A DNA stretch of 64,000 nucleotides from Prochlorococcus sp. MIT 0701 (GCF_000760295.1 NZ_JNBA01000020.1:1-64000); one strand, 5' to 3'; counted from the first letter of the stretch, positions 28,004-37,312 are shown. Numbers and translations are program-made. The notes: generated from the sequence alone by a model not told the origin.

Positions 28004-28880
28004 GGTCGTCGTTGGCAGCAACAAGAAAGCTGGGTCGCAGTGCCTGGGAACGTTCCAGTTCAGCCTTTAACTGCGACCAGTGCCCATTCAAAACGGCCTC
28101 CTCAAGCTGCTCCAAGCTCCAGCGATAAGCAGCCAAACCACGCAAGATCGCTGCGGTATTGCTCTCCGCCATAGATGTCCCCAACTGGGGATTACCACCA
28201 CCCACCCTGGTGGTATCAGCAAAACCACTAGAAGACAGCACTCTGGCTAGTTCGCGAACAGCAGGATCACGCTCCTCACCCACTGTTCGTAGCAACGCAG
28301 CACTCACCAGCACAGGCAGGTGGGAAATCAGCGCCACCGCTTGATCATGGTTAGCTGCATCCGCCGTAAACCATTGACTGCCCAAAGACAGCGCACATCG
28401 ACGCACCAACTCGAGCGCCTCAAGGTCTGTTTGATTGTCAGGTGTCGCTACCCAAGGACGTTGCTGAAATAAGCCCCGCAGCCCTGCTTCCACTCCTGCT
28501 TCAGCGGTGCCTGCCATGGGATGGCTAGCCACAAAGCGGGGGTGTAGGTCGCGCCAGAGCTCTAAAACAGGCATCTTCACTGAACCAACATCAGTCACCA
28601 CAGCAGCTGCAGGCAAAGCCTTTAGGAGATCCGGATCTGGATTGAGCAGTTGAGCCAAAGGCAGCGCCAGGATCACCAAATCACAATCCGCGAGAATGCC
28701 CGGATCGGTGCTCACAAAGTGAGCCAGCCCCCTAGCGCGAGCCCTATCAGCGGTACTGGAGCGATGCACCAGACCATTGACCTTCCAACCAAGCGCCTGC
28801 AGGTCCAATCCCAAGGAGCCACCAATCAGCCCAAGCCCTACGACTCCAGCGCAAAGTGATGGTTTTTTGTTCTGCTCCAT
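27963..28880 (-). CDS. tyrA: Prephenate/arogenate dehydrogenase
   Basis: 305 residues from ATG 28880; an in-frame ATG at 28907 would add nine residues but lies inside an inverted repeat. The N-terminal NAD(P) fold shows VGLGLIGGSLGLDL, then LVILALPLAQ and VVTDVGSVK. The catalytic region has SHPMAG and, later, HDQAVALISHLP, typical of TyrA, followed by a helical dimerisation domain (SSGFADTTRVGGGNP). It makes the last step or steps of tyrosine synthesis in the cytoplasm; cyanobacterial enzymes usually act on arogenate with NADP. Tail-to-tail overlap with the desaturase gene. Confidence 0.93.
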   Translation of the reverse strand: MEQNKKPSLCAGVVGLGLIGGSLGLDLQALGWKVNGLVHRSSTADRARARGLAHFVSTDPGILADCDLVILALPLAQLLNPDPDLLKALPAAAVVTDVGSVKMPVLELWRDLHPRFVASHPMAGTAEAGVEAGLRGLFQQRPWVATPDNQTDLEALELVRRCALSLGSQWFTADAANHDQAVALISHLPVLVSAALLRTVGEERDPAVRELARVLSSSGFADTTRVGGGNPQLGTSMAESNTAAILRGLAAYRWSLEQLEEAVLNGHWSQLKAELERSQALRPSFLVAANDDLNSPPVTDDLAEP

Positions 28881-28902
28881 CCCTACGGTTCTCGCACTGC
28901 AG

Positions 28903-28930
28903 TCCATGTTGATCGACCAATCAACATGGA
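28903..28930. promoter_or_regulatory. Perfect 11-bp inverted repeat in a divergent promoter region
   Basis: TCCATGTTGAT (28903-28913) and ATCAACATGGA (28920-28930) flank six bases. It sits between the divergent starts of tyrA (28880) and the DinG-like gene (28966), a suitable place for a shared operator. No known cyanobacterial regulator consensus was recognised: it is not GTA-N8-TAC and not a LexA box. Regulatory function is inferred from position and symmetry only. Confidence 0.5.
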
Positions 28931-28965
28931 GCTTTCTCGGGTTTACAGCTTCCTAGGCTCTCGCA

Positions 28966-30411
28966 ATGCTCGAAGCCCGCAGCCATCAGCAGCTCAAGCA
29001 CCTGCTCCTGCAGAACTCCTCTCCCTGGCCTCATCACCTCACTTTGAGCCGTCTTGTTGCCCGCAGTCTCAGGCGCAAAGATCACACCCTGATCCAGCTC
29101 GACCCTCGTAGCAAAGACCTCTGGTGGCTTGGTCTGCTGGTTCCTCTCTGCCTGGAGGCCAATGATGCTGTGATGATCCTTTCCGATCAGCAGCGACGGC
29201 GACTCCTCAAGGTAGAACTGCCACAACTGCTGACGAAAGGCATCAAACTCCCCTGCTGGGAAGGGCACCTTCCGCCCTCAGGGAATCAACTGTGGTTGAT
29301 GAACCACAGTGAGTTGATTGAGGCACACCACCAGGGGCATCTCAAATCAAGGCAGTTGATCATTCCAGAAGCAGACCAACTAAGCCAGCGATTAAGGGAC
29401 AGCATGGCTTTGTCGATCACACCTCAAGACTGGGAGCGTTTGCGGCGGGCACATCCTTCTGCGGAGGCTTCCCTCATGCAACTGCACGAACGATTAAGCC
29501 GCAGCCTGTTTACTCACGCCACCCGAGCCAATGCCCAGGTTCGCCTTGATGGCAGCGAAATTCAGGCTCTCAAAGATCTCATGCGACTTCTAGGCCCCTC
29601 ACCTTCCCCTTGGCCTGCAGTACTGAAGGCCGATAGCCGTTTTTGGGCAAGCTGGGCCGAACTCGATCACCGACTACTGCAATGGCAATGGCATCTACAG
29701 CCGCTCGAACCCCTTCAAAATCTTCCAGGTCTGTTACGAGACCAGCCGTCTGTCCTGCTGAGCGGATCAAGGGAGAACGATCTCGTCCGAACTGAGTTGG
29801 ACGCTGCAGCATTTCCTGCCACCGTCATGGCCACATTGAGTGAACCCAACCTGCAGGAACCAATACCTCTTTTTGCACCGCGCCGCCAACCACTACCGAA
29901 TACCGAAATCTATGCAGAGCATCTGCTCGATCAATGCCGTCGTCTGATCCTGGGACGTCCTGGCATCACTGTGGTGTTACTTGATGATCAGCAACTCCGC
30001 CGCCAACTCACAAGTGAGTTGGCGGCGGAGTTTGGACGCAGAGTCGTTCATGAAACCACCGCTCCGGAATCCAACGGTGTTGTCTGTTGCCGCTGGACTT
30101 GGTGGCTTCATCACCAGGATCAACTGCCTCTCCCAGAACAACTAATCGTGGCTTTACTTCCCCTGGCGAGCGTAGAGTCACCACTCACAGCAGCAAGAGT
30201 AGAATCCCTCAAGAATCAAGGTCGTGACTGGTTCCGAGACCTTCTCTTGCCTGAAGCTCTCAGCCTGCTAACACCAGCGATAGCTCCACTCCGAAAGAAT
30301 CACGGACGACTGGCAATCCTGGACGGACGTCTACGAGGACGGAGCTGGGGGAAGCAAGTACTGAGCACCATCGAACCCTGGACACCCCTGCAACGCCTAT
30401 TACCGGATTAA
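28966..30411 (+). CDS. DinG-like protein without recognisable helicase motif I
   Basis: 481 residues. The C-terminal part (NQGRDWFRDLLLPEALSLLTPAIAPLRKNHGRLAILDGRLRGRSWGKQVLSTI) resembles the end of DinG/XPD-type superfamily 2 helicases, where RDY-LP-A...GR-IR....G....D-R is conserved. Upstream, DPRSKDLWWLGLLVPLCLEANDAVMILSDQQ sits where ATP-binding motifs belong, but no GxGKT/S Walker A and no DEAH box are visible. It is therefore a degenerate or nuclease/helicase-derived protein; similar short forms occur in marine picocyanobacteria. Function unknown. The gene contains two long inverted repeats (29284-29319 and 29993-30032). Confidence 0.65.
   Translation: MLEARSHQQLKHLLLQNSSPWPHHLTLSRLVARSLRRKDHTLIQLDPRSKDLWWLGLLVPLCLEANDAVMILSDQQRRRLLKVELPQLLTKGIKLPCWEGHLPPSGNQLWLMNHSELIEAHHQGHLKSRQLIIPEADQLSQRLRDSMALSITPQDWERLRRAHPSAEASLMQLHERLSRSLFTHATRANAQVRLDGSEIQALKDLMRLLGPSPSPWPAVLKADSRFWASWAELDHRLLQWQWHLQPLEPLQNLPGLLRDQPSVLLSGSRENDLVRTELDAAAFPATVMATLSEPNLQEPIPLFAPRRQPLPNTEIYAEHLLDQCRRLILGRPGITVVLLDDQQLRRQLTSELAAEFGRRVVHETTAPESNGVVCCRWTWWLHHQDQLPLPEQLIVALLPLASVESPLTAARVESLKNQGRDWFRDLLLPEALSLLTPAIAPLRKNHGRLAILDGRLRGRSWGKQVLSTIEPWTPLQRLLPD
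29284..29319. repeat. Interrupted inverted repeat, 14 bp paired
   Basis: AATCAACTGTGGTT (29284-29297), loop GATG, AACCAC (29302-29307), four extra bases AGTG, then AGTTGATT (29312-29319). Fourteen base pairs with one four-base bulge, inside coding sequence. Confidence 0.8.
29993..30032. repeat. Perfect inverted repeat, 19-bp arms, 2-base loop
   Basis: AACTCCGCCGCCAACTCAC (29993-30011) is followed by AA and then by its exact reverse complement (30014-30032). It encodes QLRRQLTSELAAEF in the DinG-like gene. In mRNA this is an extremely stable hairpin; in DNA it could extrude as a cruciform. Confidence 0.97.
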
Positions 30412-30452
30412 GCCAACTACTCTTTAACAGCCAAACAGCAACGAGGAAGGCC

Positions 30453-30692
30453 ATGGGAGAAGCCAGACGACGATCCGATCAGGGCCTAGCACCACGCCAG
30501 AAACAGTCCAAAAAAGATGACTCCCCCAGGATCATCTCCTGGCTGCCCATTACCCAACGTGATAAAGAGCGCTTTTACGCCATCACAACCCGTGGCGCCT
30601 GGATTGGCATCGGCTTCATGGTGGCTTTGTGGGTTGTAGCGCGCTTCGTGGGCCCAGCCGCTGGGTGGTGGACCCCCGCCGATGCCAGGTAA
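30453..30692 (+). CDS. DUF2839-type small membrane protein
   Basis: 79 residues beginning MGEARRRSDQG, a charged N-terminal half (to about 45), then one membrane helix (AWIGIGFMVALWVVARFVG) and a short C-terminal tail. This matches the cyanobacterial DUF2839 family, small thylakoid or plasma membrane proteins of unknown function. It follows the DinG-like gene by 41 bases and may be co-transcribed. Confidence 0.8.
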   Translation: MGEARRRSDQGLAPRQKQSKKDDSPRIISWLPITQRDKERFYAITTRGAWIGIGFMVALWVVARFVGPAAGWWTPADAR

Positions 30693-30749
30693 AAAAAACT
30701 GCTGGGGAAAGAAAACATGAATCATCCCAAATCTCTCTCTTCAGCAACA

Positions 30750-30779
30750 AACCCAAGACCCTCAAAGAGCTCTTGGGTT
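30750..30779. terminator. Bidirectional terminator between DUF2839 gene and recA
   Basis: AACCCAAGA (30750-30758) pairs with TCTTGGGTT (30771-30779); the loop contains an additional CTC-AAA-GAG stem. T-rich sequence follows on both strands (GTTCTTTTAG on plus, TTTGTTG on minus). It sits between two convergent genes. Confidence 0.75.
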
Positions 30780-30800
30780 ATCTCGTTCTTTTAGCCAGTC

Positions 30801-31940
30801 TTAAGCAGCTTCAGATGCCAAGCTGACGGCAGGTTTTTTAGCCGCAGTGCGGGCCGCCGCCGCCAACGGACGCATGGAATTGGCGGTCACCTCAGACCCT
30901 TCAGTGAGTTTCTGACGCACAAGAACTTCAATCTGCTCCTTGGCTTCAGAATTCTGCTCAAGCCAAGTAATCGTGTTGTCACGTCCCTGACCGATATTGT
31001 CGCCCTCATAGCTGTACCAGGCACCCTTACGGATGACAACACCGGTTTCTTCAGCTAGGTCAAGCAAGCAACCCAAGGTACTGATGCCACGACCAAAAAG
31101 AATGTCGAACTCAGCGATACGAAACGGAGGGGCTACCTTGTTTTTGGCCACCTTCACCTTGGCACGAATTCCATACTCCTCCGTGCCACGCTTGAGCGTT
31201 TGAATACGGCGGATGTCGAGACGTACGGAGGCGTAAAACTTGAGAGCATTGCCACCAGTCGTCGTCTCCGGGTTGCCGTAAGTGACGCCTATCTTGAGAC
31301 GCAACTGGTTGAGAAAAATGACCGTGCAGCCGGATTTGCCGATGTTGCCAGTGATTTTGCGCATCGCCTGACTCATCAGACGGGCCTGGCTACCCACAGC
31401 CAAATCGCCCATCTCACCTTCGATCTCAGACCGGGGAGTGAGCGCAGCAACGGAATCCACAACAACGATATCAACGGCGGCAGAGCGCACAAGCTGGTCG
31501 ACAATCTCCAGAGCCATCTCCCCCGTGTCCGGCTGCGATACCAGCAGGTTCTCAATATCCACTCCTAAAGAGGCTGCGTAAACCGGATCGAGCGCATGCT
31601 CGGCATCCACAAAAGCCGCGACGCCACCACGACGCTGCACCTCGGCGATGGCATGCAGGGTGAGGGTGGTTTTACCGGAACTCTCCGGGCCGTACACCTC
31701 CACGACTCGTCCTTTCGGGTACCCACCGCCAAGGGCAAGATCAAGGGTGAGCGCCCCTGTAGGGAAGGTCTCCACCCGCATCCGAGAGGCATCCCCCAAG
31801 CGCATGATCGAACCCTTGCCAAAATTGCGTTCAATCTGACCAAGCACCAAATTGAGAGCTTTGTCCCGCTCACCTGGACGGGGTTCAACCTGGAGGGAAT
31901 CAGACTTAGAGGATTGAGCTGATTTCACGTCAACTGACAT
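30801..31940 (-). CDS. recA: RecA recombinase
   Basis: 379 residues. It forms ATP-dependent filaments on single-stranded DNA, drives strand exchange and stimulates LexA self-cleavage. Walker [10 protein letters not shown] is at residues 84-92, Walker B in [12 protein letters not shown] near 157-168, and the DNA-binding loop 2 region reads [19 protein letters not shown]. There is an N-terminal extension of about 20 residues relative to E. coli RecA. The C-terminal tail is Ala-rich and lacks the long acidic end. A LexA-type operator lies 132 bases upstream of the start. Confidence 0.99.
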   Translation of the reverse strand: MSVDVKSAQSSKSDSLQVEPRPGERDKALNLVLGQIERNFGKGSIMRLGDASRMRVETFPTGALTLDLALGGGYPKGRVVEVYGPESSGKTTLTLHAIAEVQRRGGVAAFVDAEHALDPVYAASLGVDIENLLVSQPDTGEMALEIVDQLVRSAAVDIVVVDSVAALTPRSEIEGEMGDLAVGSQARLMSQAMRKITGNIGKSGCTVIFLNQLRLKIGVTYGNPETTTGGNALKFYASVRLDIRRIQTLKRGTEEYGIRAKVKVAKNKVAPPFRIAEFDILFGRGISTLGCLLDLAEETGVVIRKGAWYSYEGDNIGQGRDNTITWLEQNSEAKEQIEVLVRQKLTEGSEVTANSMRPLAAAARTAAKKPAVSLASEAA

Positions 31941-32071
31941 AGCAATAGTGAATAAAGGGTTAAACGGGTACCGTCGACTGCTGACCTAGGCGAAGCAAAA
32001 AGCACTGCGGCAAAGCTGACGGACACCGATCAAAGGGTCCAATGCCACCACAACCGCGAACCGTCTCAGAT

Positions 32072-32085
32072 AGTACAAGCGTACC
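32072..32085 (-). promoter_or_regulatory. LexA box (SOS operator) upstream of recA
   Basis: On the minus strand the sequence is GGTACGCTTGTACT, which fits the cyanobacterial LexA consensus RGTAC-N3-D-GTWC-B at every position. It lies 132 bases upstream of the recA start, between recA and the HAD gene stop. A TACTAT overlapping its downstream edge could serve as a -10 element, so LexA binding would block the promoter. Confidence 0.8.
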
Positions 32086-32093
32086 CTAACGGA

Positions 32094-32870
32094 TCAGGGC
32101 CAGCTCGCCAAGGGTGCCGCCAAAGCTTCTGGCTCCAACAGGCGAATGCCCATGGGCAAGGTCCGACAGTCCTGCGGCTTGAGGTAGCCCCAACTCGCCA
32201 GATAGCAAGGCAGAGAAGATAATCCGGGCGTCGCGAGCACCGTCTCGAGGGTGGCACGACGGTCCTCCACGAAGCCTCGCAGTGGTCGCTCCGCCGCTAA
32301 CCGCAGCAACACCTCAGGCTTACTACCCGCCTCATGGCCGTACAACCCATGAGGCGCAAGTTGGAAGCACTTCAACAGTTCAGCGGTGAACTCGGCCCCC
32401 TTGGTGGTGAGAACCACCAAGTCGAACCCTTCATCGTGGAGGCCACAAAGACGCTCAATCACACCAGGGAAAGGGCGGTGGCGGGCCAGCCAATTGAACC
32501 GATCGGCCTCCAGCGCACTCCGCCGCACCTGCTCCAAGGCCTCCTGCAACTGACCTGGCTGCCATCCCCAAGCCTCTAGAGCCTGCTGACATCGCAAGTG
32601 ATAATCGACCGAAAACGCCTTAGCCCCATGCCGCAGCAAGGGTCCATCAGAACGCAGCAGCTCTGCCGCCAGAAGCACCATCTCCCAACCCTGATGGATC
32701 CAGGGCCGGAGCAAACGAAAAGCTTCAGGAACCGCATCGGGCAAAGGGTCTGAACCAAAGTCAAGACCCACTAACTGCAGACAAGCGTGACGGGCACTCC
32801 ACCAGTACTCGCCCATCCCATCAACAATGACACCGTCAAAGTCGAAAACCAACAGGGAGCGAGACGTCAA
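32094..32870 (-). CDS. HAD-superfamily hydrolase
   Basis: 258 residues. Motif I is VFDFDGVIVDGMGEYWWSA near 8-26 with both catalytic aspartates; motif II is VVLTTKGA; motif III lysine is in GSKPEVLLRLA; motif IV is GFVEDRRATLETV. A helical cap sits between motifs I and II, as in phosphoglycolate-phosphatase-type enzymes. The substrate is unknown. It lies 14 bases downstream of tRNA-Gln on the same strand. Confidence 0.85.
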   Translation of the reverse strand: MTSRSLLVFDFDGVIVDGMGEYWWSARHACLQLVGLDFGSDPLPDAVPEAFRLLRPWIHQGWEMVLLAAELLRSDGPLLRHGAKAFSVDYHLRCQQALEAWGWQPGQLQEALEQVRRSALEADRFNWLARHRPFPGVIERLCGLHDEGFDLVVLTTKGAEFTAELLKCFQLAPHGLYGHEAGSKPEVLLRLAAERPLRGFVEDRRATLETVLATPGLSSLPCYLASWGYLKPQDCRTLPMGIRLLEPEALAAPLASWP

Positions 32871-32884
32871 CTGAGGATTGAGAA

Positions 32885-32956
32885 ACTGGGCCGCTAGGAT
32901 TCGAACCTAGGAATGGCGAGACCAAAACCCGCTGCCTTACCACTTGGCGACGGCCC
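32885..32956 (-). tRNA. tRNA-Gln (anticodon TTG)
   Basis: A 72-base cloverleaf. Acceptor arm TGGGCCG pairs with CGGCCCA, discriminator G. Anticodon loop TTTTGGT contains TTG. The T arm has GGTTCGAATCC. No CCA is encoded. It is the only glutamine tRNA in the window and lies just upstream of the HAD gene. Confidence 0.95.
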
Positions 32957-33061
32957 AATGATCCAGATCATTAGCCGCGCAGAGGAGACTTCACTGGAAT
33001 CCAGATAGTTACCCACATTGAAGCCACCTTCGTCAATGCATGCTGATCAAGCAGAGCCATT

Positions 33062-34699
33062 TCAAGGGGGATAAACCCGCAATCGCTGTTGTTCCGCCTG
33101 GCCGAAAACATCACTACTGAGGCGATAGCGCGTCACCAAATCAACCTGCATCTGACGAACCTGCTCGCTACGGGGTAAGAGCTCCACCGGTCGTCCATAG
33201 GGCAGCACTACCTTTTCCACAGCCAATCTGCACTCTTCAAGTGCAGCCAGGGCATCTTCCTGATCACCATCCTGAGACTCTGAATGAGAGAGCTGATCCT
33301 GCGACCCAGCGCGGCGTGCTAACAGCCGCTCCAGCGCACGCTCTACCTGAGGCAATGTGTCGGACTTAATCACAAGAACCGGCACACGTGATTCACGCGC
33401 CTGACGTCTCAGAGTTGGCTGATGGCCGAGTCCCTTACGGATGCTGAGCACAACGTCAGCCTCATTGAGGCCATCCACCCAACGAACGGGCCAACCATGA
33501 CGACGAATAGCCTCATCCACCAGTTGGGGCGTGATTCCACAACAGAGCACCTGCAGTGCTCTTTGATCTGAACGCTCAGCAGAGATGGCATCAGCATGAT
33601 CTTGAGCAGGTGGGGCCGCTCTAGGAGAAGGTGCTTTTGGATCCGGCAGAGGGACCGCCGCCAGAGCAGGACGTGGCGAAGATGATCGACTCGGCTGCGC
33701 ATCCACGAGCCGCACCGATCCATCAGAGTCCAGCTCCCGCAACTGGGGGCGTGGCAACTGTCCGCGCAGCAACTGATCAACAGTCGCAGCCACGTCGGCA
33801 TGAATCGACCAACGATTGCGAGTATTCATTTCAACTGCCACAGGGAAAGTGGGCTCAGCAGCCCTCTCAAGCACAGTCTTCTGCGTGCGTCGCCGCCTTG
33901 CCTCTTCATCTCCGAGAGTGACAGCCTGAATCCCGCCAACAAGATCACTAAGGGTTGGATTCTTGATCAAATTCGCCAAAGCATTGCCATGGGCCGTAGC
34001 CACAAGCTGCACCCCCCGTTCAGCGATCGTGCGCGCAGCCTGAGCCTCTAGCTCCGTACCGATTTCATCAATCACGATGACTTCCGGCATGTGGTTCTCC
34101 ACGGCCTCAATCATGACCTGATGTTGCTGTTCTGGCAGAGACACTTGCATGCGCCTGGCCCGACCAATAGCTGGATGGGGAATATCCCCGTCACCAGCAA
34201 TCTCGTTACTGGTGTCAATCACCACAACCCTCCGCTGCAGATCATCAGCAAGAACCCTGGCAATCTCACGCAGCGCGGTGGTCTTACCAACTCCGGGGCG
34301 CCCCATCAGCAAGAGCGATTGACCACTATCCAGCAAATCTCTCACCATCTCCACGGTGCCAAAAACGGCCCTTCCTACACGGCAGGTGAGGCCTACCACC
34401 TCTCGCTGGCGATTACGAATAGCACTGATGCGATGCAGAGTTCGTTCAATGCCAGCGCGGTTGTCAGCACCAAACTGGCCCAAACGATCAACAGTGGTTT
34501 GCAGGTCATCGCGCGAGAGGCACTGCTCTCCTAACGCCAGCGCTCGTCCCGGATAGCGTGCTTCAGGCACTCTGCCGAGATCCAAGACCACCTCGAGTAA
34601 CTGCTCCCGGCTATTGGGTGTCGCCAAAGCCTGCTGAACCGCAAGAGGCAACAAATCCAGCAATCGGTCTAGATCATCAGTAATACGCTTTGGCTTCAT
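33062..34699 (-). CDS. SpoIIIAA/Ycf45-like AAA ATPase with C-terminal nucleic-acid-binding region
   Basis: 545 residues from ATG 34699; an upstream ATG at 34726 is also possible. Walker A is GRPGVGKTT at 133-141, followed by [27 protein letters not shown], a [16 protein letters not shown] Walker B segment and [16 protein letters not shown]. This is the SpoIIIAA-type ATPase also found as Ycf45 in algal plastids. A Pro/Ser/Ala-rich linker (about 345-375) joins a C-terminal part ending in an R3H-like region ([26 protein letters not shown]). Cyanobacterial homologs are annotated as single-stranded nucleic acid binding R3H proteins. The biological role is not established. Confidence 0.85.
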   Translation of the reverse strand: MKPKRITDDLDRLLDLLPLAVQQALATPNSREQLLEVVLDLGRVPEARYPGRALALGEQCLSRDDLQTTVDRLGQFGADNRAGIERTLHRISAIRNRQREVVGLTCRVGRAVFGTVEMVRDLLDSGQSLLLMGRPGVGKTTALREIARVLADDLQRRVVVIDTSNEIAGDGDIPHPAIGRARRMQVSLPEQQHQVMIEAVENHMPEVIVIDEIGTELEAQAARTIAERGVQLVATAHGNALANLIKNPTLSDLVGGIQAVTLGDEEARRRRTQKTVLERAAEPTFPVAVEMNTRNRWSIHADVAATVDQLLRGQLPRPQLRELDSDGSVRLVDAQPSRSSSPRPALAAVPLPDPKAPSPRAAPPAQDHADAISAERSDQRALQVLCCGITPQLVDEAIRRHGWPVRWVDGLNEADVVLSIRKGLGHQPTLRRQARESRVPVLVIKSDTLPQVERALERLLARRAGSQDQLSHSESQDGDQEDALAALEECRLAVEKVVLPYGRPVELLPRSEQVRQMQVDLVTRYRLSSDVFGQAEQQRLRVYPP

Positions 34700-34753
34700 G
34701 GCCCTCAGCCGCAGCCATGCAGACATGGCTCCCCTAAAGGCCTTCTAGCAGGC

Positions 34754-35830
34754 TTACGACCAAGATTGGCGGAACAGCCATGGACGAACAAGCTGCTCTG
34801 CCTGCGCAAGAGCAGCTTGCCAACCCTCAGGCCATTCTCTCAGGCTCACATGTCTGGCCTGTGCTTCAAGCAACCAGGGCTGAAGGAGACGACGAGCCAT
34901 GCCTCCAAAGGCAACACCTGCAGGCCCATGGTCACTAGAGATATAGGTGATCGTGTGGGCGTTGGTGCCCCCCGCTAACTGGAGGGGGCCAGGCGGAGCC
35001 AATGGCCGCAGCTTCCGCCAGAGCGCTACAGCAACTCGAGCCGTTCCTGACCCGATATCGCCACTCATGGGACGGCCATCAAGCTGCCAAAGAGGTCTTT
35101 GCCCAGAACGCCTTAAACAAACATGTCTTTGCCACAACTCACTTGCCAAAGCCTCAACCGTGAGCCCATGCCCCTCAAGACCACAGCTCACCCCAATCCG
35201 CTGCAGAGGCACCTGAGCCGACATCAGCGCTGCAACTGTGGATTCAAAGGCCTCCGCCCGCCCAGGTGCCGTGTGAATCTCGACTGCATCAGGATGCAAT
35301 TCCGCCAACAGAGGGCCGAAATCTCTCAGTTCAAGTCGCCGGTCGTGTTCATCGATCAAACCAAGAGGGCAAATCGGCAGACATCGTCCACAGCCATAAC
35401 AACGGCTTAGCTGAACCCCCCCCTTTTCACCAATAGCCTCAGCAGGACAGGCATGTTGACAAGGGCGCGAACAATCGCTTGGACAGCGAGCAGGATCAAA
35501 CCAAGCTTTTCGAAAATGGGCATCCTTACCATCGCTGATGCTCACCATCAACCAAGGCCGAAAACCACTCCGCGCTTGCACCCAATCAAGCCCCTGACGA
35601 GCTGCCCTGACAACGGCAGCATCGGCCGCCACATCTACACAGTGAATACCAGCCGCGGCAAAAACCGCACAAAGGTCTGTGATGGCAAGCAAATCCTGAT
35701 TGCTGGCACCACATATCAACTTCACCCAAGACCCACTGGCCAGGGCGAGCTCACCGCGAAGAGCACTTTGCTGGAAAGGGTTAGAAGGAATAGTGTTCAG
35801 ACCCCGAGCAAAGTGGACATCGGCTGCCAA
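34754..35830 (-). CDS. ldpA: LdpA, light-dependent period circadian-input iron-sulfur protein
   Basis: 358 residues. It begins with the family-typical [21 protein letters not shown], then two ferredoxin-like cysteine groups ([14 protein letters not shown] and [12 protein letters not shown], about 110-155) that should hold two 4Fe-4S clusters. LdpA senses redox or light state and modulates the circadian period in Synechococcus elongatus. The start overlaps ndhN by 34 bases, so the two are probably co-translated. All eight cluster cysteines appear to be present. In Prochlorococcus the clock itself is reduced, so the present-day role may differ. Confidence 0.92.
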   Translation of the reverse strand: MAADVHFARGLNTIPSNPFQQSALRGELALASGSWVKLICGASNQDLLAITDLCAVFAAAGIHCVDVAADAAVVRAARQGLDWVQARSGFRPWLMVSISDGKDAHFRKAWFDPARCPSDCSRPCQHACPAEAIGEKGGVQLSRCYGCGRCLPICPLGLIDEHDRRLELRDFGPLLAELHPDAVEIHTAPGRAEAFESTVAALMSAQVPLQRIGVSCGLEGHGLTVEALASELWQRHVCLRRSGQRPLWQLDGRPMSGDIGSGTARVAVALWRKLRPLAPPGPLQLAGGTNAHTITYISSDHGPAGVAFGGMARRLLQPWLLEAQARHVSLREWPEGWQAALAQAEQLVRPWLFRQSWS

Positions 35831-36258
35831 TTCAAACTGCGAGCACCACCCATCTCAACAACGATCCGCAAACGCGACTCACGCTTACAAAGATCACAAA
35901 GCGCCAAGAGCTCAGATCTTGATAGCACCTGCCCCTCCAAAAGCCAGAGCACCACAGGAGCATTGTCGACAAATAATTCAGCCAACTGGGGCATCACCTG
36001 CTGAACCTCACCGACAGCTCCATTGCGCCCAACGCTCTGATGCCCGAGATGGGGAGGCCGAATACCGTGCAGCTGAAAAAGAAACACCTCCGGATCGCCA
36101 AGCCCCCGTGCTGAGCTCAACTGGGTGCGGTATCCAGCAGCCCGAAGCCTGCGAAGCAAACGGGTTTCACTGCCACCTTCAAGGGGAACATGCATGGCCA
36201 GACAGCCGCAAGCATCCAGGTCACGGCGAAACACCCGACCAGAAAGCAACAGCGGCAT
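35797..36258 (-). CDS. ndhN: NADH dehydrogenase-like complex subunit N
   Basis: 153 residues from ATG 36258, chosen because family members start MPLLL-GR-FRRDLE; an ATG five codons upstream exists. Recognised by [40 protein letters not shown] and [15 protein letters not shown]. NdhN is an oxygenic-photosynthesis-specific subunit of the thylakoid NDH-1 complex, on the stromal/cytoplasmic arm, supporting cyclic electron flow and respiration. Confidence 0.95.
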   Translation of the reverse strand: MPLLLSGRVFRRDLDACGCLAMHVPLEGGSETRLLRRLRAAGYRTQLSSARGLGDPEVFLFQLHGIRPPHLGHQSVGRNGAVGEVQQVMPQLAELFVDNAPVVLWLLEGQVLSRSELLALCDLCKRESRLRIVVEMGGARSLNWQPMSTLLGV

Positions 36259-36655
36259 GACGACATCACTCAAGTAACCATGAGTCTGCCAGCAGGTTCG
36301 GAAAATATTTAATTGGCGTAAGTAGTGGTGTAAAGTATTTTTTTGGTTCGCATTTCTGTGCCCGTCCGCTAGCCGGGCCTCCAGAAGGCGAATCAGGTCC
36401 GACGATTGCGCCGGATCCCTAGGCCAGAGCAGAAAAGGGATTTATCCCTGAACTGCCGGGAAACTGATTGACTCAAAAGGTCGACCAAGTCCCAGCCAGC
36501 TGATTTTCTCGCTAGCTCTATCCGAAATTGCCTCAGCCCCGTTTCTTACGGTCCCAGGTCTTTCGGCACGACTGCGCTCCCTTGATCAGCACTGAATTAC
36601 AAACCCCCGATCGGACAACGGACGGAGGTTATCCACGCTGGCGTTTTTACCTTCT
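36259..36655 (+). promoter_or_regulatory. Divergent promoter and structured leader of the ribosomal operon
   Basis: About 400 bases between ndhN and rplC without a credible gene. Several short hairpins are visible: GCCCG/CGGGC near 36360-36378, GGTCCG/CGGATC near 36397-36418, and AGGGA-TTTA-TCCCT at 36436-36449. A TTGACT at 36468-36473 could be a -35 element. GGAGGT at 36624-36629 is 27 bases before the rplC ATG, too far for normal use unless folding brings it close. It is a plausible site for autogenous ribosomal-protein control. Confidence 0.45.
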
Positions 36656-37312
36656 ATGTCAATCGGCATCCTTGGCAAGAAACTGGGCATGTCTCAGTTC
36701 TTCGACGATCAAGGCAGAGCCATCCCGGTCACCCTGATCGAGGCGGGTCCCTGCCGCATCACCCAACTCAAGACTTCTGACATCGACGGTTATGCCGCCG
36801 TGCAGATCGGTTTCGGTGATACCCGCGAAAAATTGATCAACAAGCCTTCCAAAGGTCACCTCACCAAATCTGGCGAGGTGCTCTTGAAGCACCTGCGCGA
36901 ATATCGCGTCGAGGGCCTTGAAGGCTTAGAGCTGGGAGCAGCGATCACCGTCGGCAGTTTTGAAACTGGCCAGAAGGTAGACGTCAGCGGCGACACGATG
37001 GGGCGTGGGTTCGCTGGTTATCAAAAGCGCCACAGCTTCAGCCGTGGTCCGATGAGCCACGGTTCCAAGAACCATCGAGAGCCAGGCTCCACAGGTGCCG
37101 GAACCACCCCAGGGCGGATTTATCCAGGCAAACGCATGGCTGGCCGCTACGGCGGCAAAAAGCGCACCACCCGTGGACTCACCATCCTCAAAGTGGACAG
37201 CAACCGCAATCTCCTGGTGGTTAAGGGCTCGGTGCCTGGCAAGCCAGGCGCACTGCTCAACATCCGACCCGCAAAACGCGTAGGCAGCAAGCCTGCTCAA
37301 GGAGGTAAGTGA
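36656..37312 (+). CDS. rplC: Ribosomal protein L3
   Basis: 218 residues, first gene of the ribosomal run, with family-typical [17 protein letters not shown] and the conserved central [22 protein letters not shown] and GRMAGRYGG-type segment. L3 binds near the 3' end of 23S rRNA and starts large-subunit assembly. rpsJ (S10), which precedes it in E. coli, is absent here, as usual in cyanobacteria. The stop overlaps the rplD start. Confidence 0.98.
   Translation: MSIGILGKKLGMSQFFDDQGRAIPVTLIEAGPCRITQLKTSDIDGYAAVQIGFGDTREKLINKPSKGHLTKSGEVLLKHLREYRVEGLEGLELGAAITVGSFETGQKVDVSGDTMGRGFAGYQKRHSFSRGPMSHGSKNHREPGSTGAGTTPGRIYPGKRMAGRYGGKKRTTRGLTILKVDSNRNLLVVKGSVPGKPGALLNIRPAKRVGSKPAQGGK

Noticed and set aside
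35453-36260. Two long plus-strand frames opposite ldpA and ndhN
   Set aside because: Shadows of conserved genes; no protein-like features.
36337-36345. T-run as a terminator upstream of rplC
   Set aside because: No stable hairpin precedes it on either strand.
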